Notes: generated by a model not told the origin, from the sequence alone. A stretch of 64,000 nt of DNA from Tatumella terrea (GCF_039523755.1 NZ_BAAAFX010000002.1:186001-250000), one strand, 5' to 3'. Numbered from the stretch's first letter, positions 8,789 to 18,602 are shown. Numbers and translations are program-made.

Positions 8789-8934
8789 CATTTTTGGCCT
8801 GGGCAACACAATCACGGGTTACCGTACAACAGCACAGTCCCGTGGGCTATCCGCGCCAAAAATGTCTGTCCCGCACCCGGGGCGGGCACTTGTCGGACAG
8901 AAACACATCAGGATGACCTGAAGCGCCCATTATA
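8789..8934 (-). promoter_or_regulatory. promoter and structured 5' leader of ytfL
   Basis: On the minus strand a perfect -10 hexamer TATAAT lies at 8934-8929 with no clear -35. It would give a leader of about 160 nt. Two structures follow. The first is a hairpin closed by CTGTCCG/CGGGACAG (8900-8866). The second is a perfect 10-bp helix CATTTTTGGC/GCCAAAAATG (8855-8864 with 8789-8798), enclosing a nested CACGGG/CCCGTG hairpin (8813-8818 with 8839-8844). The 10-bp helix ends 26 bases before the start codon. There is no T-run, so this is not a simple terminator. I do not match it to a known riboswitch class. Confidence 0.6.
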
Positions 8935-9257
8935 ACAGCAGCCGCAGAGAGCCTGCCAGAGGCAAAATTGATTAAATGTTAGCCGATTTTCTATGCGCGG
9001 ATACCCCGGACGTCGCCCGGTTTAAGGCACGACGGGGCAGATAAATACAGGAAAATACCGGTGAACAGTGTTTTATCTGTTCTCAGGTGTTGTGTTAGCC
9101 GGAGCATTTTCAGACAATACCTGCCTGCAGGCGGAGAGCATTTTTTATCGGTTTTTCTCTCCGGTTTCGGAATGGACGACTACGCTGTAGTTAAGCAATT
9201 TCATACTGTCAGGGAAATCTCCCCGCAGAAGAGAACGGTTTTTTAACAGGAGTTTAC
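8935..9257 (+). other. region upstream of tamA, no gene recognised
   Basis: This is the position occupied by msrA in E. coli. A 61-codon GTG-initiated frame at 9061-9246 has no convincing ribosome-binding site or recognisable product. The tamA promoter should lie here; TTGATT near 8968 and TATGCG near 8992 with an 18-bp gap are a weak candidate pair. Confidence 0.45.
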
Positions 9258-11003
9258 GTGCCACGTCTACGTTTATCACTGTATGGTATGACACTGTTGC
9301 TGCTGGCTGCACCAGCAATTCAGGCGGCGACCGTTCGGTTACAACTGGAAGGCTTGTCGGGCGAATTACAAAATAACGTCAGACTCGGTCTCGCCTCCAT
9401 ATCCAGTGAGGAAGTCTCAGCAGATAGTCGCTTTCAGGCACGTTTGACGGATTCAATCAAAAAAAGCCTCAGTGCTCTGGGATATTTTCAGCCGGTAATC
9501 ACCTTTCAGACATTACCTGAAGCACTGAGCACAAAAAACAGTGTGATTAAAGTGACGGTTGACCCCGGGCCACCGGTCAAAATTGCCGGCAGTACGATCG
9601 TGCTGGAAGGGGAAGCCAGACTGGACCCGGAATACCAGGCCTGGATAAAAAAAGGCCGGCCTGTAACAGGGACCATCCTGAATCAGGGTGATTATGATAG
9701 CTTCAAAAATGGTTTCTCAAGTCTTGCCCTGCGTAATGGCTATTTTGACGGTGAGTTTAAAAAAAGTCAGCTTGGCGTTTCTGTCGACAGGGGAGAGGCC
9801 TTCTGGGATCTGGATTATGACAGCGGTAAACGCTACCACTTTGGTGATGTCAGCTTCCAGGGGTCCCAAATCCGTCAGGAATACCTGCGTCGTCTGGTTC
9901 CGTTCCATCAGGGCGATAAATACAGTTCGCTGGATCTTGCTGAATTAAACCGTCGTTTATCGGCGACCGGCTGGTTCAGTTCCGTGGTTGCCTCCCCTGA
10001 TTTTTCTAAAGCACATACCACAAAAGTATTACCTATCGATGCAGTACTGACCCCCGCGGTGAAAAACAGTGTCGAAACCGGGGTGGGTTATTCCACCGAT
10101 GTCGGCCCGCATGTCAAAGCGACCTGGAAACGTCCCTGGGTGAATGATGACGGGCAGAGTATGTCTTTCAGCACTTACCTGTCTCAGCCTGAACAGCAAC
10201 TGGATATGAGTTACAAAGTCCCGTTACTGAAGAGCCCGCTGGAACAGTACTATCTCTTCCAGGGCGGACTGAAACGAACCGATCTGAATGATACCCAGGC
10301 CGATACCTCTACCCTGGCGGTGTCCCGTTACTGGGAAAACAGCTCTGGCTGGCAGAAAGCGCTGAACCTGCGCTGGAGACTGGACCACTATACTCAGGGA
10401 ACCGTCACGGATACCACGATGCTGCTCTACCCGGGCGTCAGCGTCAACCGTACCCGCTCGCGGGGAGGAATGATGCCAACATGGGGTGATTCACAACGTT
10501 ACTCTGTGGATGTTTCTGATACCACCTGGGGCTCTGACATTGATTTTGTCATTCTGCAGGCACAGAACGTCTGGATCCGCACACTGGCTGAACGTCACCG
10601 GTTTGTGTTCCGCGGCAATGTGGGCTGGATAGAAACCAATGACTTTGATCGCGTGCCGCCGGATTTACGTTTCTTCGCCGGGGGGGATCGCAGTATCCGT
10701 GGTTATAAATATAAAGATGTCTCGCCGCGAGATTCCGATGACAAGCTGACCGGGGCTTCTAAAATGGCGACCGGTTCGGTGGAGTATCAGTACAACTTTA
10801 CCGGCAAATGGTGGGGCGCCGTGTTCCTTGATTCCGGTGAAGCGGTAAACGATATCAAAGATACCGACATCAAAACCGGTACCGGGGTCGGGATCCGTTG
10901 GGCTTCGCCGGTGGGGCCAATTAAACTGGATATTGCCCGTGCGGTGGGTGATAAAGATGAACGCGGATTACAGTTTTATATCGGGCTGGGGCCGGAATTA
11001 TGA
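9258..11003 (+). CDS. tamA: translocation and assembly module outer-membrane protein TamA
   Basis: The 581-residue Omp85-family protein starts with GTG at 9258, with AGGAG 5 bases upstream. The signal peptide (MPRLRLSLYGMTLLLLAAPAIQA) is followed by three POTRA domains (about residues 25-265) and a 16-strand beta-barrel. The barrel carries the conserved RGYKYKDVSPRD-type motif near residue 483 and ends in a terminal beta-strand (LQFYIGLGPEL). TamA works with the inner-membrane TamB to insert autotransporters and other outer-membrane proteins and to support lipid transport. The stop overlaps the tamB start by 4 bp. Confidence 0.95.
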   Translation: MPRLRLSLYGMTLLLLAAPAIQAATVRLQLEGLSGELQNNVRLGLASISSEEVSADSRFQARLTDSIKKSLSALGYFQPVITFQTLPEALSTKNSVIKVTVDPGPPVKIAGSTIVLEGEARLDPEYQAWIKKGRPVTGTILNQGDYDSFKNGFSSLALRNGYFDGEFKKSQLGVSVDRGEAFWDLDYDSGKRYHFGDVSFQGSQIRQEYLRRLVPFHQGDKYSSLDLAELNRRLSATGWFSSVVASPDFSKAHTTKVLPIDAVLTPAVKNSVETGVGYSTDVGPHVKATWKRPWVNDDGQSMSFSTYLSQPEQQLDMSYKVPLLKSPLEQYYLFQGGLKRTDLNDTQADTSTLAVSRYWENSSGWQKALNLRWRLDHYTQGTVTDTTMLLYPGVSVNRTRSRGGMMPTWGDSQRYSVDVSDTTWGSDIDFVILQAQNVWIRTLAERHRFVFRGNVGWIETNDFDRVPPDLRFFAGGDRSIRGYKYKDVSPRDSDDKLTGASKMATGSVEYQYNFTGKWWGAVFLDSGEAVNDIKDTDIKTGTGVGIRWASPVGPIKLDIARAVGDKDERGLQFYIGLGPEL

Positions 11004-14000
11004 CGCTATGGAAGAAAGTCCTGACAGGGATCCTGGTATTCTTATTACTGCTGATAGTGATTATCGGGTTGTTGATCGGGACAACACCGGGACTGCATCT
11101 GGTTCTTAACAGTGCTGCCCGCTGGGTACCGGGATTGAAGATCCAGCAGGTGAACGGTGGCTGGAAAGATCTGACCATTAAAGGCCTCGGCTACCAGATG
11201 GATGGGGTGAGTGTATCCGGTGGCGAGCTGCATTTATCGCTGGATGCCGGATGTCTGATCCACTCCTCGGTCTGTGTTAATGATATCACGCTGAAAGATG
11301 TGAGTGTGGTGGTGGATAGCAGCAAAATGGCCCCGTCATCGCCCGCCAAAAGTGAGGACAAAGGCAGCGGAGAAATCTCGACCCCTTATCCGATACTGCT
11401 GCGGCATGTGGCTTTAGAGAATGTGAATGTCAAAGTCGATGACACCGCCATCTCATTGGGGGGCTTTTCCACGGGGCTAAACTGGCAGGGCCGTCAGCTG
11501 ACGCTGACCCCGACCCGGATAGAAAACCTGCTTCTGGCCCTGCCAAAAGCGAAAACCGCGGTGGCAAGTGCGGCGACCGATGTCGCGACAAAAACTGTCA
11601 ACAGTACGCCAGCGAAACCTGCGGCGCCGGGCACAGAGAAAACCGCTCCGGCGGCGGAGAAAGTTCCGCAACAGTCACCGGCAGACATGCTGAATGCGCT
11701 TTTTGCCAAACCGTTGCTCAACCTTCCTGAATTCCGTTTACCGCTGGATATTCGTATTGATGAAATCCTCGGTGAAAACCTGCGCCTGACGGGAGACACC
11801 GATATTACGGTGAACCGTCTGCAATTAAATGCTCAGGCCATCGATAACCAGGTAAATTTACAAACCCTGCGCATCAATGCACAGCAGGGGATCCTGAGCG
11901 CTACCGGACAGGCGACCCTCAGTGGTGACTGGCCGGTGAACCTGACCCTGAACAGCGATGTGAATATGGCCCCGGTGAAGGGTCAGAAAGTCAGACTGCT
12001 GATCGATGGTGCGGCGAAGAAACAGGTGAACCTGAATCTGAATCTGTCCGGCCCTGTCCGTGCGCAGCTGCAGGCAATGGCTCAGCCTGCCGTGACCGGA
12101 CTGCCATTCTCTCTCCGTCTGACCAGCCCGCAGTTACGCTGGCCTCTGAGCGGGCAGTCCGAATGGCTGGTGAATAATCTGGCATTAACGGCCGGCGGGA
12201 AAGCGACTGACTACACTATCGCGTTCCGGAGTTCGGTGTCGGGCAGCACTATTCCTCCTGCAGATATTTCGCTGGACGGGAAAGGGAATACGCAGCATTT
12301 CTCACTGGATAAACTGCATATCGGTGCATTACAGGGAAGTGCGGATGTTAAGGCTCTGGTTGACTGGACGAAAGCTATCAGCTGGAACAGCCAACTGACG
12401 CTGGCCGGCATCAATACCGCGAAGCAATACCCGCAATGGCCGTCACGTCTCGACGGGACGATCACCACCCGGGGCAGCCTGTATGGCGGAAGCTGGCAGG
12501 TCAGCGTTCCGACGTTATTACTGAAAGGGAACGTCAAACAGAATGCGGTGAACGTTAAAGGCTCCCTGTCGGGTAACAGTTATAACCAGTGGACGATCCC
12601 CGGAGTGACCGTGGCGCTGGGACAAAACCGGCTGGATATTAAAGGGGCGCTGGATAAAAAAATCAGTCTCGATGCTGATATTGACGCCTCGCACCTGGAT
12701 AACGCACTGCCAGGTCTCGGCGGCAGGGTGAAAGGGTCGGTGAAAGCACGCGGCACACTGGAAGCCCCGGAGATTCAGGCCGACCTCGCGGGCCAGGCAT
12801 TACGCTGGCAGCAGTTACAGATCCATGATTTCAGTCTGAAAGGTAACGTCAGTTCCGGAAAAGAGATTGCCGGAAAACTGGCCTTACGACTCAACCAGCT
12901 CCGGCAGGATTCGCTGGATATCCGTAGTGTGGTACTGGATGCCAGTGGCAGTGAAAAACAGCATCAGCTCACACTGACGGTAGAAGGCAAGCCGGTTTCC
13001 GGGCAGTTAACCCTGAAGGGCAGTTTTGACCGTCAGCAGCAACGCTGGCAGGGGGCTCTCAGTAATACCCGCTTTGCGACCCCGGTGGGTGACTGGCGCT
13101 TAAGCAAAGCCGTGAGTCTGGATTATAAAAACACGCTGAAGAGTATCACTGTCGGCAGCCATTGCTGGCTGAATCCGGATGCGCAGATCTGTGTACCGGA
13201 ACCGATTGTCGCCGGCGCAGACGGGCATGCGCGTATTCAGTTAGTCCGTGTTGATTTAGCGATGCTCAAACCGCTGTTACCCGGCACGACGCAACTGAAA
13301 GGGGTGTTCAGTGGCGATGCCCGCGTAAACTGGAAAGCCGGTTCAGGCTTACCCACCGGGAATGTTGTGCTGGACGGTAAAGGGGTCGAGGTAAAACAGG
13401 AGGTCCAGGGGAAAACTCTGCCTGTCGCATTTGATGCCCTGAACCTGAAGGCGTCGCTGGTCAACGGTAAGGCGCAACTTGGCTGGCTGATCCGGATTGC
13501 TAATAACGGTCAGCTGGACGGAAACATACTGATTAATGACCCGCAAAAAGTCCGTAATCTGAGCGGTAACGTCAATATCAATAACTTCTCTCTCGGGTTG
13601 TTTAATCCGGTGCTGGCCGCAGGAGAGCAGATCAAGGGGGTACTGAATAGTCAGTTACGGCTGGGCGGAAATCTTGCTAACCCGCGGGTCTACGGCCAGA
13701 CTGCACTGACCAATGTGGATATCAACGGTAACTTTATGCCGATCGATATGACCACCGGCAACCTGAAGCTGGTGTTCAACGGTGTCAGTTCCACTCTTGA
13801 AGGGATGATCGGCACACGGCAGGGGAACCTGAATCTGACCGGCAATGCAGACTGGAGTCAGCTGGATAACTGGCGGGCGAAGATTGCGGCGAAAGGGGAA
13901 AAGATCCGTGTTACCGTGCCACCGATGGTCAGAATGGATGTTTCTCCGGACCTGGTGTTTGAAGCCACGCCGGCTGCATTTAATCTGGATGGCAGGGTGG

Positions 14001-14827
14001 ATATCCCATGGGCAAGAATTACTGTACAGTCCGTGCCGCAAAGTGCCGTCGGTAATTCATCAGATCTGGTAATGCTGGATGATAATTTACAGCCTATTAA
14101 GCCGAAAACGACTGCAATTCCTATTAATAGTAATTTAATCATACATATAGGTAATGATGTCCGTTTGTCCGCCTTCGGTCTGGATGCCCGGCTGAACGGA
14201 GATTTGAAAGTATTACAGGATAAGAATGGACTCGGGCTGAATGGACAGATTAATATCCCTTCAGGACGCTTCCATGCGTATGGTCAGGATCTTGTGGTTC
14301 GTAAAGGACAGTTACAGTTCTCCGGACCGCCTTCTGAACCCTATGTCAATCTGGAAGCTATCCGTAATCCTGAAGCGACAGAGGATGATGTTACCGCAGG
14401 TATTCGTGTCACCGGTCTGGCAGATGCACCGAAAGTTGAAGTGTTCTCTGACCCGGCAATGTCACAGCAGGAAGCCCTGTCGTATCTGTTACGTGGGCAA
14501 GGCCTGGGCAGTGATGGTGACAGTAATGCGCTGACATCGGCTTTGATTGGCCTCGGGGTTGCACAAAGCGGACAGGTGATGGGCAAAATTGGTGAAACCT
14601 TTGGTGTCAGTAACCTGGCGCTTGATACCGCGGGTGTCGGCGATAGTCAGCAAGTGCAGGTCAGTGGATATGTCCTGCCGGGACTGCAGGTGAAATATGG
14701 TGTCGGCTTATTTGATTCACTGGCGACACTGACACTGCGTTACCGGCTGATGCCTAAACTCTATTTGGAAGCCGTGTCTGGCGTTGACCAGGCGCTCGAT
14801 TTGCTTTATCAGTTCGAGTTTCAGTAA
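11000..14827 (+). CDS. tamB: translocation and assembly module protein TamB
   Basis: The 1275-residue AsmA-like protein has one N-terminal membrane anchor (residues 5-30, VLTGILVFLLLLIVIIGLLI). A very long beta-taco periplasmic region follows, and a conserved TamB/DUF490 C-terminal domain includes LSYLLRGQGLG near residue 1158. An Ala/Pro/Thr-rich insertion (about residues 185-225) interrupts the repeats. Its length is close to E. coli TamB (1259). It bridges the envelope to TamA and is implicated in phospholipid transport together with YhdP and YdbH. It is translationally coupled to tamA (ATGA) and its stop overlaps the ytfP start. Confidence 0.95.
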   Translation: MTLWKKVLTGILVFLLLLIVIIGLLIGTTPGLHLVLNSAARWVPGLKIQQVNGGWKDLTIKGLGYQMDGVSVSGGELHLSLDAGCLIHSSVCVNDITLKDVSVVVDSSKMAPSSPAKSEDKGSGEISTPYPILLRHVALENVNVKVDDTAISLGGFSTGLNWQGRQLTLTPTRIENLLLALPKAKTAVASAATDVATKTVNSTPAKPAAPGTEKTAPAAEKVPQQSPADMLNALFAKPLLNLPEFRLPLDIRIDEILGENLRLTGDTDITVNRLQLNAQAIDNQVNLQTLRINAQQGILSATGQATLSGDWPVNLTLNSDVNMAPVKGQKVRLLIDGAAKKQVNLNLNLSGPVRAQLQAMAQPAVTGLPFSLRLTSPQLRWPLSGQSEWLVNNLALTAGGKATDYTIAFRSSVSGSTIPPADISLDGKGNTQHFSLDKLHIGALQGSADVKALVDWTKAISWNSQLTLAGINTAKQYPQWPSRLDGTITTRGSLYGGSWQVSVPTLLLKGNVKQNAVNVKGSLSGNSYNQWTIPGVTVALGQNRLDIKGALDKKISLDADIDASHLDNALPGLGGRVKGSVKARGTLEAPEIQADLAGQALRWQQLQIHDFSLKGNVSSGKEIAGKLALRLNQLRQDSLDIRSVVLDASGSEKQHQLTLTVEGKPVSGQLTLKGSFDRQQQRWQGALSNTRFATPVGDWRLSKAVSLDYKNTLKSITVGSHCWLNPDAQICVPEPIVAGADGHARIQLVRVDLAMLKPLLPGTTQLKGVFSGDARVNWKAGSGLPTGNVVLDGKGVEVKQEVQGKTLPVAFDALNLKASLVNGKAQLGWLIRIANNGQLDGNILINDPQKVRNLSGNVNINNFSLGLFNPVLAAGEQIKGVLNSQLRLGGNLANPRVYGQTALTNVDINGNFMPIDMTTGNLKLVFNGVSSTLEGMIGTRQGNLNLTGNADWSQLDNWRAKIAAKGEKIRVTVPPMVRMDVSPDLVFEATPAAFNLDGRVDIPWARITVQSVPQSAVGNSSDLVMLDDNLQPIKPKTTAIPINSNLIIHIGNDVRLSAFGLDARLNGDLKVLQDKNGLGLNGQINIPSGRFHAYGQDLVVRKGQLQFSGPPSEPYVNLEAIRNPEATEDDVTAGIRVTGLADAPKVEVFSDPAMSQQEALSYLLRGQGLGSDGDSNALTSALIGLGVAQSGQVMGKIGETFGVSNLALDTAGVGDSQQVQVSGYVLPGLQVKYGVGLFDSLATLTLRYRLMPKLYLEAVSGVDQALDLLYQFEFQ

Positions 14828-15165
14828 TGCGAATAATTGTCTATGGCAGTTTAAGGCGCAAGCAGGGAAATAGTCACTGGATGACCAATGCGCAGTGGTT
14901 AGGGGATTACCGGGCCGAGGGATATGAGCTTTATCATCTGGGGCTCTATCCCGGAGTGGTTGAGGGAGAAGGTAGCGTCTATTGTGAGGTGTACCGGATT
15001 GATGCCACCACACTGGGGGAGCTGGATGCGTTGAGAACACGCGGGGGGGAATATTCACGCCGGTTAATCTCTACCCCTTACGGCAGCGCATGGATGTATA
15101 TTTATCAACGTCCGGTGGCCGGGCGTCAGCGAATTGACAGCGGCGACTGGCTGGAAAGGGACTGA
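14827..15165 (+). CDS. ytfP: YtfP, gamma-glutamylcyclotransferase-like protein
   Basis: The 112-residue protein has the GGCT/AIG2 fold, recognised by the N-terminal substrate loop VYGSLRRKQGN and the catalytic-region segment of the second half (RGGEYSRRLIST). The start overlaps the tamB stop (TAATG), as in E. coli, so it is the last gene of tamA-tamB-ytfP. Family members act on gamma-glutamyl amines, but the substrate of YtfP is not established. Confidence 0.9.
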   Translation: MRIIVYGSLRRKQGNSHWMTNAQWLGDYRAEGYELYHLGLYPGVVEGEGSVYCEVYRIDATTLGELDALRTRGGEYSRRLISTPYGSAWMYIYQRPVAGRQRIDSGDWLERD

Positions 15166-15180
15166 ACATCGCCATCAATA

Positions 15181-15218
15181 AAAAAACGCCGTCTGTTGAC
15201 CGGACGGCGTTTTTTTTC
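15181..15218. terminator. bidirectional terminator between ytfP and ppa
   Basis: ACGCCGTC / GACGGCGT forms an 8-bp stem preceded by a run of A and followed by a run of T on the plus strand, so it can stop transcription from both sides. Confidence 0.9.
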
Positions 15219-15230
15219 GTTCAGCAGAAA

Positions 15231-15758
15231 TTACTTCTGAGCGCGTTTGAAAGATTCCAGAATTTCAGCTTTCGCTGCAGCCGCATCGGCCCATCCGTCA
15301 ACTTTCACCCACTTACCTTTTTCCAGGTCTTTGTAGTGCTCAAAGAAATGTGTGATCTGAGCGCGCAGTAATTCCGGAAGATCAGTCACATCTTTAACGT
15401 GATCGTACTCTTTGGTCAGTTTGCTGTGCGGTACAGCAACGACTTTAGCATCTTCACCGGACTCATCGGTCATTTTCAGTACACCCACCGGGCGGCAACG
15501 GATCACAGAACCATGCTCTAACGGGTACGGTGTAGGGACCAGTACGTCTACCGGATCACCATCCAGAGACAGGGTATGGTTGATGTAACCATAGTTACAT
15601 GGGTAGAACATGGCAGTAGACATGAAACGATCGACAAACAGAGCACCTGAGTCTTTATCTACTTCGTATTTGATAGGGTCAGCGTTCGCCGGGATTTCAA
15701 TGATAACGTAAATATCTTCTGGCAGATCTTTACCTGCCTCAACCAGGTTCAAACTCAT
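15231..15758 (-). CDS. ppa: inorganic pyrophosphatase
   Basis: The 175-residue family I soluble pyrophosphatase (MSLNLVEAGKDLPEDIYVIIEIP) matches E. coli Ppa in length. The metal-binding signature DGDPVDVLVPTPYPL (about residues 66-80) and the downstream KVVAVPHSKL region are intact. It hydrolyses pyrophosphate and drives biosynthetic reactions forward. A strong codon bias and a perfect -10 hexamer upstream fit an abundant housekeeping enzyme. Confidence 0.97.
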   Translation of the reverse strand: MSLNLVEAGKDLPEDIYVIIEIPANADPIKYEVDKDSGALFVDRFMSTAMFYPCNYGYINHTLSLDGDPVDVLVPTPYPLEHGSVIRCRPVGVLKMTDESGEDAKVVAVPHSKLTKEYDHVKDVTDLPELLRAQITHFFEHYKDLEKGKWVKVDGWADAAAAKAEILESFKRAQK

Positions 15759-15796
15759 CGTTTAATTCCTTTAGTGACGTAAATTAAGTGCCCGGT

Positions 15797-15802
15797 ATTA
15801 TA
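15797..15802 (-). promoter_or_regulatory. -10 element of the ppa promoter
   Basis: The minus strand reads TATAAT at 15802-15797, about 40 bases before the ppa start codon. The -35 region (CAATAC area) is weak. Confidence 0.5.
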
Positions 15803-16010
15803 GCTAACTGACAGTGAAAGTATTGTCTCTTTTTCTTCTTTCAGAGTGATCCCTCCGGGCGGAATAACGTGGCCGGCCAGGTCAGGGGATACGATGGATA
15901 AAAAACCGTCAGCTGCCGCAGGGGCAGGGCGAAGATACGGGGAGAACGTCAGCGTGAGCGGGGCAGGCCCTCACCGGGAGACGGGAAACACCGCAGACCC
16001 GAAGTCAGTG

Positions 16011-16044
16011 GTCGCGATGTCTGTCGTAAGGCAGACATCGTGAC
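16011..16044. repeat. large inverted repeat downstream of fbp
   Basis: GTCGCGATGTCTG and CAGACATCGTGAC pair over 13 bp (one G-T) around an 8-base loop, with flanking GTCAG/CTGAC extending the helix. It sits in the 316-bp gap between ppa and fbp. The rest of that gap (15840-16010) is GC-rich, with short hairpins and no recognisable gene. There is no T-run after it on the fbp strand. It could be a terminator-like or REP-like element. Confidence 0.55.
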
Positions 16045-16074
16045 TGACACGGCTCCCGGACAGTGTCGCCGAGC

Positions 16075-17082
16075 TTAGCGTGGCGCTTGTTCCGGGTTCT
16101 CGCGCATAAAACGTTCCACGTCATCGACCATGGAAGTGTTACCGACGAAGAACGGGCTCCGCTGGTGGATAGTCTGGGGTTTCAGTTCCAGAATACGGTT
16201 TGCGCCGTCACTGGCTTTCCCTCCGGCCTGCTCCGCCAGGAAAGCCATCGGATTACATTCATACAGTAAACGTAATTTACCGTTCGGGTACTGAGCGGTG
16301 CTCGGATAGAGGTAGATACCGCCTTTCAGGAGGTTGCGGTGGAAGTCGGCAACCAGTGAACCAATATACCGTGAGGTGTACGGGCGGCGGCTGGCTTCAT
16401 CATCTTCCTGACAGAATTTAATGTATCTTTTTACTCCTTTCGGGAAACGTGAGTAGTAGCCCTCGTTTATGGAGTATGTACTGCCCTGTGGCGGGAAGGT
16501 CATGCGCTCCTGGCTCAGACAGAACAGGCCGAGTGACGGGTCATAGGTAAAGGCATGTACTCCATGGCCGGTGGTGTAGACCAGCATAGTGGACGACCCG
16601 TAAACCACATAACCTGCGGCCACCTGCTGCGTACCCGGTTGCATAAAGTCTTCTTCGGTCACCGGCGTTCCGGTCGGGGTGATACGATGATAGATAGAGA
16701 AAATGGTGCCGACTGAGACATTGACATCAATGTTAGAAGAGCCGTCGAGGGGATCCATCAGGACCACATACTTACCGTCCTCGACCCCTTCAAAAATGAC
16801 GAACTCGTCTTCCTCTTCGGAGGCAATCCCGGCGACGATCCCGCGGGCTTTCAGTGCAGATTTCAGTTTTTCGTTGGCGAACAAATCCAGCTTCATTTGC
16901 TGCTCGCCCTGAATGTTTTCGACACCGCTGGTACCAAGAATATCCACCAGGCCGGCTTTATTAATATCACGATGAATCACCTTTGCACCCAGCTTGATAG
17001 CCGAGATCAGTGCGGTAAGTTCACCGGTGGCATGAGGAAAGTCATGCTGCTTCTCAACAATAAATTCACCCAATGTTTTCAT
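16075..17082 (-). CDS. fbp: fructose-1,6-bisphosphatase class 1
   Basis: The 335-residue protein matches E. coli Fbp in length and begins MKTLGEFIVEKQHDFPHATGEL. The metal- and phosphate-binding motif DPLDGSSNIDVN lies near residue 110, and the C-terminal active-site block (KLRLLYECNPMAFLAEQAGGKASDG) is conserved. It carries out the committed step of gluconeogenesis. It is transcribed alone, divergently from mpl. Confidence 0.97.
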   Translation of the reverse strand: MKTLGEFIVEKQHDFPHATGELTALISAIKLGAKVIHRDINKAGLVDILGTSGVENIQGEQQMKLDLFANEKLKSALKARGIVAGIASEEEDEFVIFEGVEDGKYVVLMDPLDGSSNIDVNVSVGTIFSIYHRITPTGTPVTEEDFMQPGTQQVAAGYVVYGSSTMLVYTTGHGVHAFTYDPSLGLFCLSQERMTFPPQGSTYSINEGYYSRFPKGVKRYIKFCQEDDEASRRPYTSRYIGSLVADFHRNLLKGGIYLYPSTAQYPNGKLRLLYECNPMAFLAEQAGGKASDGANRILELKPQTIHQRSPFFVGNTSMVDDVERFMRENPEQAPR

Positions 17083-17232
17083 AACAATTCTCTGATTTGT
17101 TAATTAATGACTCACCTGATATTAACACTATCGCAACCTTATCGGGGTGCAACAACTTAATCAATCATCTGTTTCTTAGTTGTCGGCTCAGGAGTTACAC
17201 TGTAGCTGAACTTTTGGGTAATGGATCTGTTT

Positions 17233-18594
17233 ATGCGAATTCACATTCTGGGTATTTGTGGCACATTTATGGGCGGGTTAGCAATACTCGCCCGTGCGCT
17301 GGGACATGAAGTCACCGGCTCGGACAACAATGTTTACCCGCCAATGAGCACGCTGCTTGAACAACAGGGTATTGAATTAACTCAGGGTTATGACCCGGAA
17401 CAACTGGATCCGGCCCCTGACCTGGTCATTATTGGTAACGCGATGGCGCGGGGGAATCCCTGCGTGGAAGCGGTGCTGGAAAAAAATATTCCGTATCTGT
17501 CCGGTCCTCAATGGCTTCACGATTTTGTGCTGCGTGACCGCTGGGTGCTGGCGGTCGCGGGAACACACGGTAAAACCACCACCTCAGGGATGGTGGCCTG
17601 GATCCTGGAAGCCGCCGGGCTGGCACCGGGATTTGTGATTGGCGGTGTGCCGGGTAATTTTGATGTTTCCGCCAGGCTGGGGGACAGTCCGTTTTTTGTG
17701 ATCGAAGCCGATGAATACGACAGTGCCTTTTTTGATAAGCGGTCAAAATTCGTCCATTACTGTCCGCGTACTCTGATCCTCAATAACCTCGAGTTCGATC
17801 ATGCGGATATCTTCGATGACTTACGGGCTATTCAGCGTCAGTTCCATCACCTGATACGCATCGTGCCGGGGCAGGGGAAAATCCTGTGGCCTGAACAGGA
17901 CAGCCATTTGCGTCTGGTCATCAATATGGGCTGCTGGAGTGAACAGGAAACGCTGGGCGAGCATGGTCACTGGCAGGCACAAAAGCTCACGGCAGATGCG
18001 TCACGCTGGAAAGTCTTGTATGACGGCGAGCCGGTGGCAGAGGTCAACTGGTCGCTGGTCGGTGAACACAACATGCATAACGGGCTGATGGCGATGGCTG
18101 CCGCGCGACATGTCGGTGTGACCCCGGAAAATGCGGCGCTGGCGCTGAATGACTTTGTGAATGCGAAACGACGTCTGGAATTGCGGGGACAGTTTAACGG
18201 TATCGATGTGTATGATGATTTTGCACACCATCCGACGGCCATACTGGCGACCCTGTCAGCGTTGCGCAGCAAAGTCGGCAATGGCGGACGGATTCTGGCA
18301 GTCCTTGAACCCCGCTCCAATACCATGAAACTGGGCATCAGTAAGAATGAACTTGCCCCATCGCTTGCCAAGGCTGATCAGGTCTTTCTCTATCAGCCAC
18401 ATCATATCGGCTGGCAGGTATCTGAAGTGGCAGAAGCTTGTCTTCAGCCGGCACACTGGAGTGCGGATATCGATACGCTGGTGGAGATGATTGCCCGGGA
18501 AGCAAAACCAGGGGATACCCTGCTGGTCATGAGTAATGGCGGATTTGACGGTATCCACCAGAAACTTCAGCAGCGGTTACTTCAGGCGGGATAA
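17233..18594 (+). CDS. mpl: UDP-MurNAc:L-alanyl-gamma-D-glutamyl-meso-DAP ligase
   Basis: I placed the start at 17233 (MRIHILGICGTFMGG), four codons into the longer frame, because this matches the E. coli N-terminus. The 453-residue Mur ligase has an N-terminal Rossmann domain, the ATP-binding loop AGTHGKTTTSGM (about residue 110), the central EADEYDSAFFDKRSKF block, and a C-terminal domain with DDFAHHPTAI. It recycles murein tripeptide directly onto UDP-MurNAc. It is divergent from fbp and convergent with darP. Confidence 0.95.
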   Translation: MRIHILGICGTFMGGLAILARALGHEVTGSDNNVYPPMSTLLEQQGIELTQGYDPEQLDPAPDLVIIGNAMARGNPCVEAVLEKNIPYLSGPQWLHDFVLRDRWVLAVAGTHGKTTTSGMVAWILEAAGLAPGFVIGGVPGNFDVSARLGDSPFFVIEADEYDSAFFDKRSKFVHYCPRTLILNNLEFDHADIFDDLRAIQRQFHHLIRIVPGQGKILWPEQDSHLRLVINMGCWSEQETLGEHGHWQAQKLTADASRWKVLYDGEPVAEVNWSLVGEHNMHNGLMAMAAARHVGVTPENAALALNDFVNAKRRLELRGQFNGIDVYDDFAHHPTAILATLSALRSKVGNGGRILAVLEPRSNTMKLGISKNELAPSLAKADQVFLYQPHHIGWQVSEVAEACLQPAHWSADIDTLVEMIAREAKPGDTLLVMSNGGFDGIHQKLQQRLLQAG

Positions 18595-18602
18595 GATCTC
18601 AG

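Noticed and set aside
9061..9246. 61-codon GTG frame upstream of tamA
   Set aside because: No convincing ribosome-binding site, no recognisable product, and it occupies the expected tamA promoter region.
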